Assembly: GCA_963377175.1 (NCBI GenBank) | Contig: CAUJNA010001024.1 | Span: forward strand, 320,956 to 384,955 | DNA length: 64,000 nt | Origin: Effrenium voratum | Lineage: Eukaryota > Sar > Dinophyceae > Suessiales > Symbiodiniaceae | Reading direction: 5' to 3' | Shown here: positions 1 through 11,570 of the stretch, piece after piece | How positions within the stretch are numbered: position 1 is the stretch's first letter | Layout: every line of letters begins with the position of its first letter | The notes under the pieces: generated by a model | Told to the model about the DNA's origin: nothing | What the model saw: the letters and a program-made list of their open reading frames with translations, nothing else | The model's database searches: none | Program-made: the position numbers and the translations under genes

Positions 1-1782
1 GCGTGTTCTGGGCGAAAAGGGGTCAGCGAATCAGCCAGCACCTTAATCCGTTTACATGTTGTGGCTCATGCTGCTGCGCACGACCTTTTTTCCCCTGTGC
101 CGCCGACCACCGCCGACCATGCGCCGACCATGCGCTATACTTTTGCGCTGTGACCTCGCTGCCAGGGGGGAAAGGATGTTCGGGCGTGTTCTGGGCGAAA
201 AGGGGTCGCTTTTGGACCGACTCCCCGCGGTGTCAAAAACGAGCGTTTTTTGGGGGGTGCCCATGGTGGACAACATCCCCGGCATTGCCTGCATCATCCG
301 CATCCATGGCGGGCACTGATGCAGATGATGCCGGTGATGCGGGGGATGTTGTCCCCTAGGTTGGGCCAATCTTGCCGAAAACGTGAATCTGGTGGTTTTC
401 ATGCCACGGAATCCTGCGCAAGCCAGCGGGCATCCTTTGGTGAAGCAACGCTGGCTCCAGTTGGGTTCTTCATCCATTTTCTTGGACTGGCCTGGTGCGA
501 GTCTATGGTGCTTTCTTTCCCCTATCCTTCTTTTTGTGCAAAGGGCTTTGAAGGAGACATCTCCCCGGTTCGTTTGCCAAACTGCCTCTAAATCGTGGTT
601 TTTGTTCGCCCCTCAAAATGCTGCTTTAGCGATCCCAAACCCAGTCCCTGGGGTTGGGCAAGACGACAGCTGCAGGCTGGAGTCCCGGAGTCCGGATGAG
701 CTGCAGCTGAGTTGCTTCCGTCAGGTTTTTTCATGTACGGGTTTTGGAGGTATGGATGCTTATATACTACCAATATAAGTTTGTTTTGCTGTTTTCCGCC
801 CATGTCTTTTTCAGGAACCTTCATTTTGGAGACATCGGAGTATTTCCAGTTGGCAACTGGTTGACATGGGATCCTTGAAGCCGAGCAACAACACTGGGGA
901 GCTGTCGGCAATGGCGGAGGCGCCAGCAAAAAGAAAAAGACTGCCGATTGAATCGGTCAGTTGGCTCGTTTTTGAGGCTCGGTACCCCTTAAGGTGTGGT
1001 TGTTTTACAGGGAAACCAAAGGGAACATTTCTGACCATTTTCAGGGACTAAGATCCATTTTTAAGACACGCCCGCCTTGGTTTGAAGAGAAACCCACAAT
1101 CCATTTCTCGATTTGGAGGGAGCCGATTTTGACAAGAGAGAAGGAGCCGGTGGACATATTAGCCTTGCAGACTTGTGTGAGTTGCAGACGGATTTCACAG
1201 GTTAGCAAGGACAGTGCGCAACGGACTGGTCTTGCAGCTTCATAGCCGGCCCTTGCAAAATTGACTTGAGATGCTGACAGCGACCTTCCAAAGCAGATTT
1301 CTTTGTTGCCTTCCTGCAAGAAGGCATGTTTCACAGAGGGAGCCGCTCGACAAGTTAGTAGGTAAGCAGATCTGTGTCCGTGAGCAACGCGTCAGGCCTG
1401 CGGATTGCCAATTTCTTTAAGGAAGCTCAGGTTGCTGCAATAGGGGCGAGCATACAGATGCCCCAGCAACGAGCACTTTTTTCGAGGGGCTGTGTCTACA
1501 AATGGACCTGTCCCCGAAAGAGCACCCCCCAAAAATCAAAAGAACATCCTCCCCCCCCCAAAAAAAAAAACCATCAAAAGAAGAAAGAAACAGTCTTCAT
1601 GCTTTGGCTTCTTTACGCAGCCGGGTGCTTTCCCTTCGGCTTCCAAAGGAAGAGGACACCCGCGCTGGCGTCGACTTCACTTGGGCAAGTGCCAGAAATC
1701 GGTCAGAATCAAAGGCCTCACCTGCGAAGCCCTCCATGCCAGCAACATGTTCAGAGGTTTGACCCTTTCCAAATCTAGATAT

Positions 1783-1880
1783 GGGTATGGGTCAAAATTG
1801 AACGACCAGGGGACCACTGGTTTTAGTCTTTGGTTCCATTTGCTAGGGCTCCATGTTGGGTACCTATTTTTGATCCACAG
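1783..1880 (+). mobile_element. Introner-like cassette, copy 1
   Basis: A ~98-bp member of a dispersed family. It starts GGGTATGGGTCAAAA, contains the shared core GGTTTTAGTC and CCATTT, and ends TTGATCCACAG. Its ends are imperfect inverted repeats (TGGGTC / GATCCA) and it ends in AG. It is repeated at 17958-18055 because of the large duplication. Confidence 0.55.
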
Positions 1881-3020
1881 CCATATGCCTGAGCAGGGGG
1901 AGTTTCCCTGTTTTGCCAGGACCCCTTGTTGACTCGGCTTCGTTTTTGCTCGCGTGGTCAAGGGACAATTTCGCCTGCTTGGGAGCCAGACCTCTAAGAG
2001 GCAACGTATACGAGAAAAAAGTGTCGCCTCGACTGGTGGATACAGTGCAGCGAAGTTGGATATCTCTGACTAGGATTGCGGCAAAAGCTTCGAATTAGAA
2101 CGATGCAACTTGTTCTGCTTGCATTGTAGAGGCTCGTCACGTCTTGCCCAACTTGAATTCGACGGGTTTCCTATATGATAAACAACCCAACAGACGAGGC
2201 AAAACCTTGTCTTATTACCTATATGTCAATGCTGCGGGACACAGTTTTTGCATTTTCCAGGACTGCTCGTTTATGTGGTGGGAGATCAACAGAGTAAAGT
2301 ACTACATGATTTAGGCATGGGGGGACTCACTAATCTTCTCCACAAAAGCGGAGGCCACCTCAACGCCTCGTTTCCCCACGTCCGTGGCTGTCTGCATTGG
2401 AATCAAGACCAAACGCCATTTAATTTGGGCAGGAGCGCCTTAGAGGAAGCATCACACTTTTGTGGGGAGTAACTCACTACCAGAATAGGGGTGCGGCGCT
2501 TGCAACCTGCAAGAAAATTTGGCCATCAACAAGAGAGTAGTTCGAAATGGTGGAGATTATTCTTTCCCGGCCGCGCAGCGACACCCCTCTTCAAAGTTGA
2601 GTTTTGCGACGTGTGTACAATTTTGTACACTCGAGAACATGTGAAAAATACACCGCCAGCTTCAGGCAATGCCTGCAAGCGCGTCTGGTGCCAGTGGATC
2701 GCTGTGCAATTTCTCGCGCTGCAGTGGCCCTCACTTGGCCGTGCCGTGCGCACCCTACGGGGTAACAGTTCCTCAGCTAGTCCACTGGCGCCGGACGTGC
2801 CTGTCTGCGTTGCTGGAGGGAGAGCATGGCTGCAAGTGTATGTCGTAGACGTTCTTGTCAGTGCCTAGGCTTTTACGTGGTCGGTAAGGCAAGACAGCTG
2901 CATTTATGAAGCAGAAGATACATGCGTTGCGCATCCACATGATATCGAACAGGTGCCGGCAGCATTTCGGCCCAGACAGTCGTCGAGCCGGAGCCACAAG
3001 GCCAGACGTGCAAGCCGATC

Positions 3021-3818
3021 ATGCACGAAGCTGGCGAGGAAAGCGCAAAGTCGACCGTGCCGACGCAAACTGCACGAGGTGCTGAAAAGCACTTAGTGGG
3101 CTTGTCCCGTGCCCTTCGGGGCGGTTCTGCAGATGAACAGCGTGCGGAGCTCGGGCGGAAGGGTGCGCGGTGCAGTAGCCACCTGGAGCTGCATGGGTTG
3201 ACGCAAGTAGTTCCGATGGCACGCGTGGCATGTTCGGGTTTCAAAGGACGCGCGGAAAGCTTCTCCCGTTGGGAAGGAGAAACACAAGGTTCCGGCTACG
3301 GCTGCTTAGTGGTGACAGGCCACATGGAAGACTTGCGAACAGCATTGATCTGCGCGACTTCGGACAGCTTCCACGATAGTCCTTCCACGCAGGCTCCGCG
3401 CGCGAGTCTTCTACAGAACCGCCCCGAAGGGCACGGGGCAAGCCCGCAAAGTGGTTGTCAGGACCTCGTGCAGCTTGAGTCGGCACAATCGAGTTCTTGC
3501 TTTGCTCGCCAGCTTCGTGCAGTAAACAAAGCACCTTGTGGTTGCGTCGACCACGTTTCAGCTCAGGCACGCGCGAGGTGCATCAGGGGAGGCGGGTTGA
3601 CACAAAAATTGGACGCGTTAATGACTGACATTGTCGCAGATGTCGACTGCATCTTGGAAAAGCTTCTACCGAAGCCTTCATGGCAACGAGAAACATTTGC
3701 AGCCCAGCTGCTGTCCGTATTGTCTATGGCAGCGTTAGAGAGCAGACTCCAAGAAAGTTGGGTCGTTGAGTGGCATGGCTGGAAGGAAATTGCAGCTGCA
3801 ACCGAGAGGAAGAGTTGA
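3021..3818 (+). CDS. Hypothetical 265-codon frame, duplicate copy
   Basis: Identical to the frame at 19196-19993, and discussed in full there. It begins with an ATG and ends with TGA after the -1-related frame of the RepHel N-terminus has already opened at 3770. I recognise no domain. The last ~70 residues look like ordinary soluble protein, and the first half lies in an inverted repeat. It may be a 5' exon or upstream cistron of the helicase gene rather than a separate protein. Confidence 0.35.
   Translation: MHEAGEESAKSTVPTQTARGAEKHLVGLSRALRGGSADEQRAELGRKGARCSSHLELHGLTQVVPMARVACSGFKGRAESFSRWEGETQGSGYGCLVVTGHMEDLRTALICATSDSFHDSPSTQAPRASLLQNRPEGHGASPQSGCQDLVQLESAQSSSCFARQLRAVNKAPCGCVDHVSAQARARCIRGGGLTQKLDALMTDIVADVDCILEKLLPKPSWQRETFAAQLLSVLSMAALESRLQESWVVEWHGWKEIAAATERKS
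3022..3521. repeat. Imperfect inverted repeat, ~145-bp arms
   Basis: The arm at about 3022-3166 and the reverse complement of about 3378-3521 are closely similar, separated by ~210 bp. Both arms contain CACGAAGCTGGCGAG and CCCTTCGGGGCGGTTCTG. Read on opposite strands they encode near-identical peptides. The same structure recurs at 19197-19696. Confidence 0.8.
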
Positions 3819-3900
3819 ATGCACTGTGGCAACGATTTTCAATCTTATTACGTGAAAACGCGCCGCTGTCAGTCCACTCTGAAGCAGACGCCTTGCAAGC
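3770..3900 (+). CDS. RepHel copy-B-type N-terminus, cut by scaffold gap
   Basis: The first 43 codons of the copy B frame (see 19945-28818), identical to it and truncated by the run of N at 3901. The frame opens right after a stop and its first codon is GTG, not ATG. The rest of the gene, ~8.7 kb if complete, would have to lie inside the nominal 100-bp gap. Confidence 0.6.
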
Positions 3901-4000
3901 NNNNNNNNNNNNNNNNNNNNNNNNNNNNNNNNNNNNNNNNNNNNNNNNNNNNNNNNNNNNNNNNNNNNNNNNNNNNNNNNNNNNNNNNNNNNNNNNNNNN
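3901..4000. other. Assembly gap (100 N)
   Basis: Exactly 100 N, the customary placeholder for a gap of unknown size. The left flank reads into the gap as the start of a copy-B-type RepHel on the plus strand. The right flank reads into the gap as the middle of copy A on the minus strand. Two complete genes converging here would need roughly 12 kb, so 100 bp is not the true length unless the join is wrong. Confidence 0.98.
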
Positions 4001-7000
4001 GCGTGCTCGGACACCGCGTGCTGCGTCGCATAGTCTCGCCAAGCTGCGCTGTGGCTTCTGTCTGCAGGGGCTGTCTTTTGTAGCAGCCGTCGCCGTGGCT
4101 TACTTGCTTGCAAGGAGGAGATGGGCAGGTCCAGCGCCGTGATGTGCGGCACGTGCAGGCTCGCGTCTGCCGCATCCAAGGTCCAAGGTCGCAGATACAC
4201 GTTCAGGAACCGTGCTTGTGTGTCTGCGGGCATGTCACTTTTTGGAAGCGGGCACAGGCTTGGGAAAGGCACCACAGGCTCCTGACGCCGTTGCAGGTAG
4301 TGCGCTGCGGCCGCCTGGGTTTGGCTCTTGCACGGCGGGCGCAGGACGCTCGCTGCGAGACGGGGTGGCAAGGGGTCGCGCCAGCGCCGAACTTCCAGCC
4401 GTCTGCGGGCGCAGACGCCTGGCCTTGCGCCATGCTCTGGGAGCGTCCGGGGCTCCACTCACTCAGGCCGCGCTCGTCCCCTTCGGCCGCCGCAGAAGGC
4501 GGCTGCAGCTTCTTCACTTCCCACCATTTCACAAACTCCCATGGAGACAAGAAGTACACGCGTGGGTCCGTGCCTCGCCACCCGTACAGCTCAGACAGCC
4601 TGAACTCTGCATTGCCTTTGCTGTGTGGCTTGAGTTTCTTCCGCTGTTCGGTGACTGCATCAAGCTGCGTCAACCACTCGTGCCCCACGAATGGGGCCAC
4701 ACAGAAGCTGCGAATGCATTCGGCCGAAGACGGCTCGCTCACGTCCCAAAAGCCAGCCAGCATGAACTCTTCCGTGAGTGGTCGGACGGAGCAACGAAAC
4801 TCGAGGTCTCCCAGCACCCGGTTGACGACTTGCCTGTATCGCTGCAGCTCCTTGCCCTCACACGGCTTGGTGTCCAAGAAGCTCAATTGCCTCGCCGCGT
4901 GCTGCAGCTCTTTCCGGCCCAGAGGCTGCGGTTTTTGTAAGTACCCCGTGAAATACTTGGTGGCACGGCGAGCCGCTTGGGCGATGGCTCGCTGGAGCCG
5001 TCGGACGGTCTGCGCCCCAAGACAGTCCCGAGCGCAGTCCGGATCATGCGTGCTGCTCGCCAGAGGCACGCGGTAGTTCAGGCCGGTGTGACTGTTGCCC
5101 ATCAGCATCAAGGCGAACGCTCGGCAGGTACCAGACAGCCACGGATCGTGCCGGCGACCGAGCACAGTGCCCAGCGCATTACGGCGACCCCGGGTGCTGA
5201 GCTTGAACTTGCGCGCGTTGCCGCGGCAAATGACTCTGCAGCGCGGATTGGGCGGCCGCGGGAAGCCGTGCTTGCATTTATTCGGAGCGTTCTTTTTGCG
5301 GCATGCTGGCAGCGGCGAGCGGGCTTGCTGCGAGGCACTCCACGGGTGCACGTGATGCTGCTGATGCGTCAGCTTTTGCTGCACAGCTGCATCGTAGGCT
5401 GCCTTGAACCTCGCTGCATCCGTGGCTGCCGCCTGTTCTGCTTGATCTTGCGTCCACGCGCTCGGCTGCGTGTCTTGCAGTAGGAAGCAGGGCCACAAGC
5501 ACAAAGCGTCCTTCTCTGGACCGCGGTAGTTTTGCAGCCACGACTTTTCCACTGCCTGCACCTCGGCTTGGTGCTTCTCGTGCAGAACATGCTCCTCGCA
5601 ATGCAGCCACTGCTGAAAGTCGAACACTTCCGCCACACGCAGCACTTCGGCCTGCAGCTGGTCGGCAAGTTTCTGCAGGGGCTGCTGCCACACGCATGCC
5701 AAGTACACGTTGCAGTGAAAATGCGGTGTCGGGTTTGCTTGGTACTCAATCGCGCCGCACATGGCGTGGACCAGGCCCAGCACGCCGCCCGTCACGTGAA
5801 ACCCGTGCCCTGTCTGATCGCGGCACGTGCAATTTGGGCATCGGAAGCACATGCGCAGGCCGAGCAGGGTGCCAAACACGAAGCGCACCATGGCCTGGAA
5901 GGCGACGACAACCGCCCACGGGTCTCTGGCCGTCAGCTCTCGCCGGACGTCATAATTCGGCAGCTCGATTTGGACATCGGCCGTGTCCCATACTTGAGAC
6001 GAGTCTCGTGCAAACCATGGCCCGGACATGCCTGTTGCTGCCGGGTCCGGACGGCGATACCGCGAGAACTTGAGGCAGAGGCCGTTGTGCCGCGTGGTGG
6101 GCGACAATGTCAGGAACAGCGGCTCTCCTAGTTCCACCCGGGCCCCGAACAAGAACCGGCCGATGCGGCGACGGACTTCCACCGTCCCCGGCAAGGTCTG
6201 CTGCGTGTGCCGCACTTCCCGCAGCAGCTCCTGCTCAGGCAGCGTCAAGTCTTTGGCGTACCACAACTTCCGCGCATCGTAGTTGATGGGCTTGCACACA
6301 TTGCGGCGCACGGTGTACACCCCTTTCTGCAACTTTTTGTACAGGCCTTGCGCGGCTTCCACCCATGCCTGATCGGGAGTTTCCTTCAGCTCGGCCCGCT
6401 TGCCTTTGAGCCGACGCCACAGGTCGGAGTGCCACACCGAATGCCACTTCATCGTGATGCGGCGCACCCCGGGCACTAGATCCCAGGAGTTGCGGATGGA
6501 GCTCTCCACGCGCCGGGCCAGCGATTGCATGTATGCAAAGGGCGTGAGCACGGCAGCCTCCCTGCCCCTGCGGTCCCGCGACTTGGACGGGAAATCCGGA
6601 CCGCCCACTGGCGCGGGCAGGCTGAAAGGGTACGCCCAGCTGACGAACCGATTTTGCCACTGATCCCAAAAGCTTTGCCCGGTTTGCACCTTCACGTGCG
6701 CGGTGAGCTTGGCTAGCTGCACAATTTCTTGCACGTCTACGTCGTGCACCTGGGAGCTAGTGTAGTCGGACGACAACACGTGCGGCCGCACTATGCCAGC
6801 AAAGGCCTCGCCGTTGACTTCATGCACGCTGGCCGCTTCAGGTGTGGCATGTTTTTTCTGCCCTCCGCCGCTTTGGTCGGCTTCCTCCGGCGCCATCGAG
6901 GCGGCCTCCATGGTCACCGGCGACACTTCGTCTTTGCCGTACCTGCTGAACACTCGCTGCTTCAAGCTTTCTTTGAGTGCGGCTTTGTCTGCCCATGCCT

Positions 7001-9299
7001 CACACATGGGATGTCCGCCGTCGATCAGGTGCTCCAACAACCTCACGACGATCCACGGGCGCAGCTTTGCACCAGCCACCCACTCCACGATCTCGGCGTG
7101 CCGCATGCCCTTGATTGTCAACTTCATCATGGTGTTGAGCACCGGGACTGCGTGCGGCAGCTGATGCAGCACAGCCTCCGCCCCCAAGCGGTGGAGACTG
7201 CCGTAGATCTCCTCCCAAGGCATGCTGAAGGAGCTAACATTGCCTCGCACGGCCACGCGGAAGTCGCTGCGATGCAGCTCCTCCTCCATCAGGTGCCCGC
7301 GATCTTCCTCTATATAGAAACTCACCACGGACGTCCACACAGGACATGCTGCCGCGGCCTCAATCCACCGCACCTTTTCTTGATATAAGAAATTCGGGGG
7401 ATACCCGTACCAGTTGTCATTGGCAAGAGCTTGCGGGACTTGCGGGCACGTGCTCTGCCGCAACCGGCTCCAGCATGTCCGGCACAGTGGCAGCTTGCAC
7501 TCAGCGCACAGTTGCTCTTGCGTGGCTGGACACGCGGCACACACGCGGTCTTCTGGGCAGCACAGAATTCGCTGCCCCTCAAACAGATCGGGCGGCAGCG
7601 ACAGCTGCCAATCCTGCTCCGGAAGCCGATCTCTCACGGCCGCGTGCTCGCCGTACTTGCGAATGTACTCTGTCAAGCTCCAGTTCGCGGCAAAGCTCTC
7701 GGCTGACACGGTTGTGAACAGCTCGCGCACTGACACGTATCCTGCGTTGCCATTAGGACCTCCAGGCTGCACTCCCGCGCAACAGGCGCACACCAAGGCC
7801 ACGCAGTGCTCCTCGCGCCTCTCCTGTCGGAGACGGCGTAGCGTGCGCCGATCCACGCTCCAGCCCACTGCAGGCACGGATGCCTCCTCTCGGCAAACGA
7901 GGGCTCGCATGTACCGGCTCTTGGCCTGCCACCACTCCTGCCCTGCCTGGCCGGCACACAGGCTGTCCCAGTGGCACGCGGCCAAGTGAGCCCAGAGACA
8001 CGTGTTCGCCTTGCCGCAGCAGGTGCCACTCAGGCGAGTCCAGTGTAAGTCTGGCACCACCCACGCTCCAGCGTGCCCCGAGGCCTCTTGACACGGCTGC
8101 ATCTCGCTGCACCAAGCGCAGCCAGCAAACGCGCAATGCACGGCGGGGTAGACTATTCCTGAGGCAGGCGCGGACATGCTGGCACTCCAGGCCGGGAGCG
8201 GCGGCGGCAGCAGCGGCGTCGGCCGCAGCAGGGATGCCACTTGCTCGGCAAGGTGGACGTCTGTGTCTTCCAGGGTGGTCCACGTCTTGCTGGCTTCCAC
8301 CGCCACCGGGCCAAGCTCTTCAGCTTCGTCGCTGGCATCCTGCGAGTCCCACGACTGCACACTATCGGTTTCCATCTCTATTTTGTCAGAGTTTTTGTCT
8401 GACAAGGGCACGTCCCTGTTGGTTTCTGGCTCGGACCAGACGTCCGCCTCCGCTTCAGGAATTGGAGCATGGATGCGCTCGGGCCTTGGCACACTATCGG
8501 TTTCCATGTCTATTTTGTCAGAGTTTTTGTCTGACAAGACCACGTCACTGTTGGTTTCTGGCTCGGACCAGACGTCCGCCTCCGCTTCAGGAATTGGAGC
8601 ATGGATGCGCTCGGGCCGCCTTAGCATGCCTAGCACTTCCCACATGGCTTCACTGCCGCCTTCGGCCCACCGCCTCACCCAAGGTGTCCGCGCAAACGGC
8701 TGCGGAGACACGGCATCGGTCCCGAGCAGATCATAGTGCCCCACGTTGCCGATCTCTCGGTGCAGCAGCTGCAGCACGGTCGGGAGCCGAGCCACTGCCG
8801 TCCGGCATTCTTCGTCCGTGACACGAGTCTGAGTTCGTGCCCAGTAGTTCGCGTCAGGGACGCCGCTCCATACTATAGCATCGAAGTCGAACTGCTGGGT
8901 GAGCGCCCACAATTCTGCGCTGGTCCCATGATGGAAGCAGTCCAGACCGTTAGGCTGCTCCACCACAGCCAGCACCTTACTCCACAGCACCAGCTTGGCG
9001 TCTGGAACCTGTGCCTCCACGCCACCGCGCCGTCGAACGAAGTCTCGGTGTCGCTCCAACTCCGCCTCCGTTTCTGGCACGCAAGCTGCTTCAGTTGCTG
9101 CGGCATCTGGTCCAGCCAGCGCCGCCCACAGCCACTCTAGCGCCTGCAAGTAGATCTCCGCTGCAGCACGCAGACACCAGCGCGGCCTAGCACCTGCTCC
9201 AGGCCTGGCCCCGTACCTTGCCACCGCATGGAAGAGGCACCAGCCATCTCCAGGAACTGCCACGACTCCCCCGGCTCTGTGCCCAGCCCCACTTGCCAT
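4001..9299 (-). pseudogene. RepHel copy A: OTU protease + HUH Helitron replicase, frameshifted and truncated
   Basis: A paralogue of 19945-28818. The ATG at 9299 has an in-frame stop two codons upstream. Residues 12-200 look like an OTU-family cysteine protease: GDGWCLF gives D18 and C21, and GHYDLL gives H188. An acidic linker with a 44-residue tandem repeat follows, then a CxxC-rich region, a DUF6570-like segment (LCRTCWSR, ALANDNW) and the Helitron Rep domain. The Rep domain has HUH motif H1193-F-H1195 at 5715-5723 and the two-tyrosine motif YFTGYLQK with Y1449 and Y1453. Against copy B, ten nucleotides are missing at about 4387, after W-K-F-G. The nominal frame then runs to a stop at 4203, while the homologous sequence continues in another frame from 4386 to 4001 and ends at the gap before the helicase begins. 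Copy A carries four residues (near RRRIGRFLFGARV) that copy B lacks. Catalytic residues are intact, so inactivation looks recent, or the deletion could be a sequencing error. Confidence 0.85.
8359..8617 (-). repeat. 132-bp tandem duplication inside copy A linker
   Basis: Two in-frame units, at 8359-8490 and 8491-8617, duplicate a 44-residue acidic linker segment containing RPERIHAPIPEAEADVW and SDKNSDKI. It lies between the OTU-like domain and the Cys-rich region. Copy B lacks it. Confidence 0.95.
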
Positions 9300-9842
9300 G
9301 CGCTGCTAAACTTACCAGCGCCCCATGGGCAACTGTCACCAGCCTGCAGCTCCTTGTCCGCCCCGCGGGCAACTTTCCCCTTCTTCCGGCGCTAGACCGT
9401 GCGTGATGCTTGACTCATGTGGCTGAAGCCTGTTGGCGTGTTTCGGGCGCGGCCCCAGCTGTCTAACAGTTTGGACAAGTCTGAGCTGCGAGCTGCAACT
9501 GCTGCGAGAGAAGCACCGCAAGTCGGCCCTGCCTTTGTGAGTAATAATGCGCAACATGTGACATTCCCAAGGTGTTTTCATATTCTTTTTTTCGTGTCTT
9601 ACAGTGAAAGAGTCGCGCCACGTTCAGGTGAAACCAGACTATTGAAACAACCCTCAACGACAGGTGTGTTTGCGGCGCTTTGCTTGGCTGCAACGGTTCG
9701 AGGGTTGGCTTGCCCGCAGAGCTGGTTTCCAACTACCTGGCGCCAAGCCAAGGGCTTGTTACTGAAGTGGACCTTGCTTCCTACTGTTGCTTTTTTTGAC
9801 CCTTGTCAATAGCCTGCAAGGCTTTGCGAGAAAAAAAGTTCC

Positions 9843-10131
9843 ATCGCAGCTAGTGCGACGAATCTGTTGTGTGATTGCTGCTAGTCCGACGTGGCTGTTG
9901 CGTGACGCATGTTGCTGCTTGAGCGACTAACGTTTTCAGAAGCTGCTGTGTGACACATGTTGCTGCTGATGCGACGAATGTTTTTGAAAGCTGCTGCGCG
10001 AGAAATGTTGCTGCTTCTGCGGCGAACGTCATCAAGAGCTGCCGCGTGAAACATGTTGCTGCAAGCACGATGAACATTATTGGTGGCTGCTATGTGAAAC
10101 ATGCTGCTGCTTGTGCAACGAACATTTTCAG
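9843..10131. repeat. 48-bp minisatellite, ~6 units
   Basis: Degenerate units each contain GTTGCTGCT, then GCGACGAACGTTTT, then GCTGCTGCGTGA. The period of 48 is a multiple of three, so one plus frame and two minus frames stay open across it. On the minus strand it gives a 16-residue AATC..TQQL-type repeat. No other sign of coding was found. Confidence 0.85.
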
Positions 10132-10561
10132 GTGCTCCCTTGGCTTCACTCGGCCTCTGCCAAACTGCGCTTGCGAAATGCCTCGCGACGCTGTGCAGCG
10201 CGCGGTCAACTGATGCGGGGTGATCAATCTGCTTGTGCTGTCTGGCGTCCCTTAGCTTCACTCGGCTTCCCTTACAACTGCCAAACTGCTCTTGCAACAT
10301 GCATGGCGACACTGCTGGCAGCTTGTGGAAGCGGGTGGAACACTGTTGGAGAATGGATGCATAATAATGTATGGAAGGGATGGTACTAGTGGAAAGTGGA
10401 TGGAAGATGAATGGGCAATTGTGGATGATTGATGGCAACAAAAAAACAAAGTACACTACAGGAGGGGGCTCAAGTAACAGGAAAGGCAAGGACGTGCAGG
10501 GACTGGAAGTGCAGGAGCGGGCCTGACGGGCTGGCCCCCGCCCTCCTTCCACTTCTTTTTC

Positions 10562-10920
10562 GACTTGGAAGCACCCTGCGGGCAACTTTCCGGTAGATGA
10601 CGAGTAGCGACTGAAGGGCAGTGAAACAGAGGACAGACTTCAAATGCAGGAAAATGAAGTGACAGGTCGGGAAACCTCCAACGGAAGCAACTGCGGCCTT
10701 TTCGGCTCTGACACCATGCGCACTCCCTGGCTGGCGCGACCATCGCCTTTTCTCCACGGCTGAAGCGGTATATGACTGAGAAGCGCCCTGTGGGCAACTT
10801 GCCGCCTCCTCCCGTTCGAGCGCGTTTGCAGTCGCGACTCCTGCTTCTTCTCCATGGTTGCAGAGGCACATGACTGAGAAGCGCCCTGGGGGCAACTTCC
10901 GCCCTGTTTCCGTTCTAGCG
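10562..10920. repeat. Short direct repeats with GGGCAACTT boxes
   Basis: Units at 10781 and 10879 (98 bp apart) share ATGACTGAGAAGCGCCCTG followed by GGGCAACTT and CCGTTC.AGCGCG. A weaker match lies at 10568, and a GCGGGCAACTTTCC box at 9366. Function unknown. Confidence 0.7.
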
Positions 10921-11179
10921 CGTGCATGCTGCTTCAACCTGCGCATGTGGGTTTAGCGTGTTGGCGCGCTTCTGTGGTTTTAGCTGTCGAGCAGTTTGCA
11001 CAAGGCTTCGCGCTGGGGTGCTTACAGGGGGGAGGAATGCGACTACACGGCGCTCAAGAAAGTGCAGGGAGCTCAAACGCACAGGAAGCAAAAGGAAATG
11101 CCAAAGTTGCAAAAAAAACGCGCAAAGGAAGTGATGTTCAAATCTCGGCATCTCATCCGAATCAAAGGACAGGGAAGTG

Positions 11180-11570
11180 ACAGAACAGGCAGGGCAGGGT
11201 GCCCGGTGGCCGGCTGTGTCGCGTCAGCGTGTAAATCCGGCCACCGGACGTGATCGGGCCGCAGGCCAAAGCCCGGTAGGGCTTACCTTCAGGTATAAGG
11301 CCGCGCGCCCCATGCCGCCGACCATGCGCGGACCATGATCAGAACATGCGCATACGTTTTATGCTGGGCCCTCCCTCATAAGGGGCGAAGGATTTGCGGA
11401 TTGGTTTAGGCGATTTTTGTAGCATCTCCCCGCAGCGCCCAAAAACGAGTCCAAAAACGAGTATTTTTGGGGGGTGCATAATACTGGACAACACCCCCAG
11501 CATTGCCAGCATCATCCCGGATGATGCGGATGATGTTATGCATGCTGGCGATGCGGGGGATGCAACCTGA
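11180..11570. repeat. GC hairpin module M1
   Basis: Contains the perfect inverted repeat CCGGTGGCCGG (11203-11213) / CCGGCCACCGG (11237-11247), the palindrome-like TACCTTCAGGTA, an imperfect CTTATAAGGGG box, and a long imperfect stem-loop of GATG/CATC repeats built around GCATCATCCCGGATGATGC. Confidence 0.88.

Larger units (their letters stand above)
1..3900 (+). repeat. 3.9-kb duplicate of the 5' part of element B
   Basis: This stretch matches 16176-20075 at a constant offset of 16175 and I saw no mismatch, including across the C-run/A-run near 1550-1570. The match ends exactly at the N gap. It contains the GC-rich hairpin piece, the non-coding leader, a 265-codon frame and the first codons of a copy-B-type RepHel reading frame. 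Either it is a very recent second copy of the element or an assembly duplicate of one locus. Confidence 0.93.
9300..11160. other. Non-coding flank upstream of copy A
   Basis: No convincing gene. It holds a 48-bp minisatellite (9843-10131), an approximately 98-bp repeat carrying GGGCAACTT boxes (10562-10920), and two related ~60-bp stretches at about 9420-9480 and 10945-11000 (GTTGGCG, TTTGCACAAG / TTTGGACAAG). These probably represent the 5' flank or terminal region of the element that carried copy A. No TIR like that of element B was found here. Confidence 0.6.

Noticed and set aside
4108..5076. 322-codon plus-strand open frame
   Set aside because: Antisense shadow of copy A. The minus strand carries the tyrosine motif and aligns to copy B.
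9300..11160. Helitron terminus (CTRR with preceding hairpin) for copy A
   Set aside because: Several CTAG-type tetramers occur, but none has a convincing short hairpin at the expected distance; not reported as an end.
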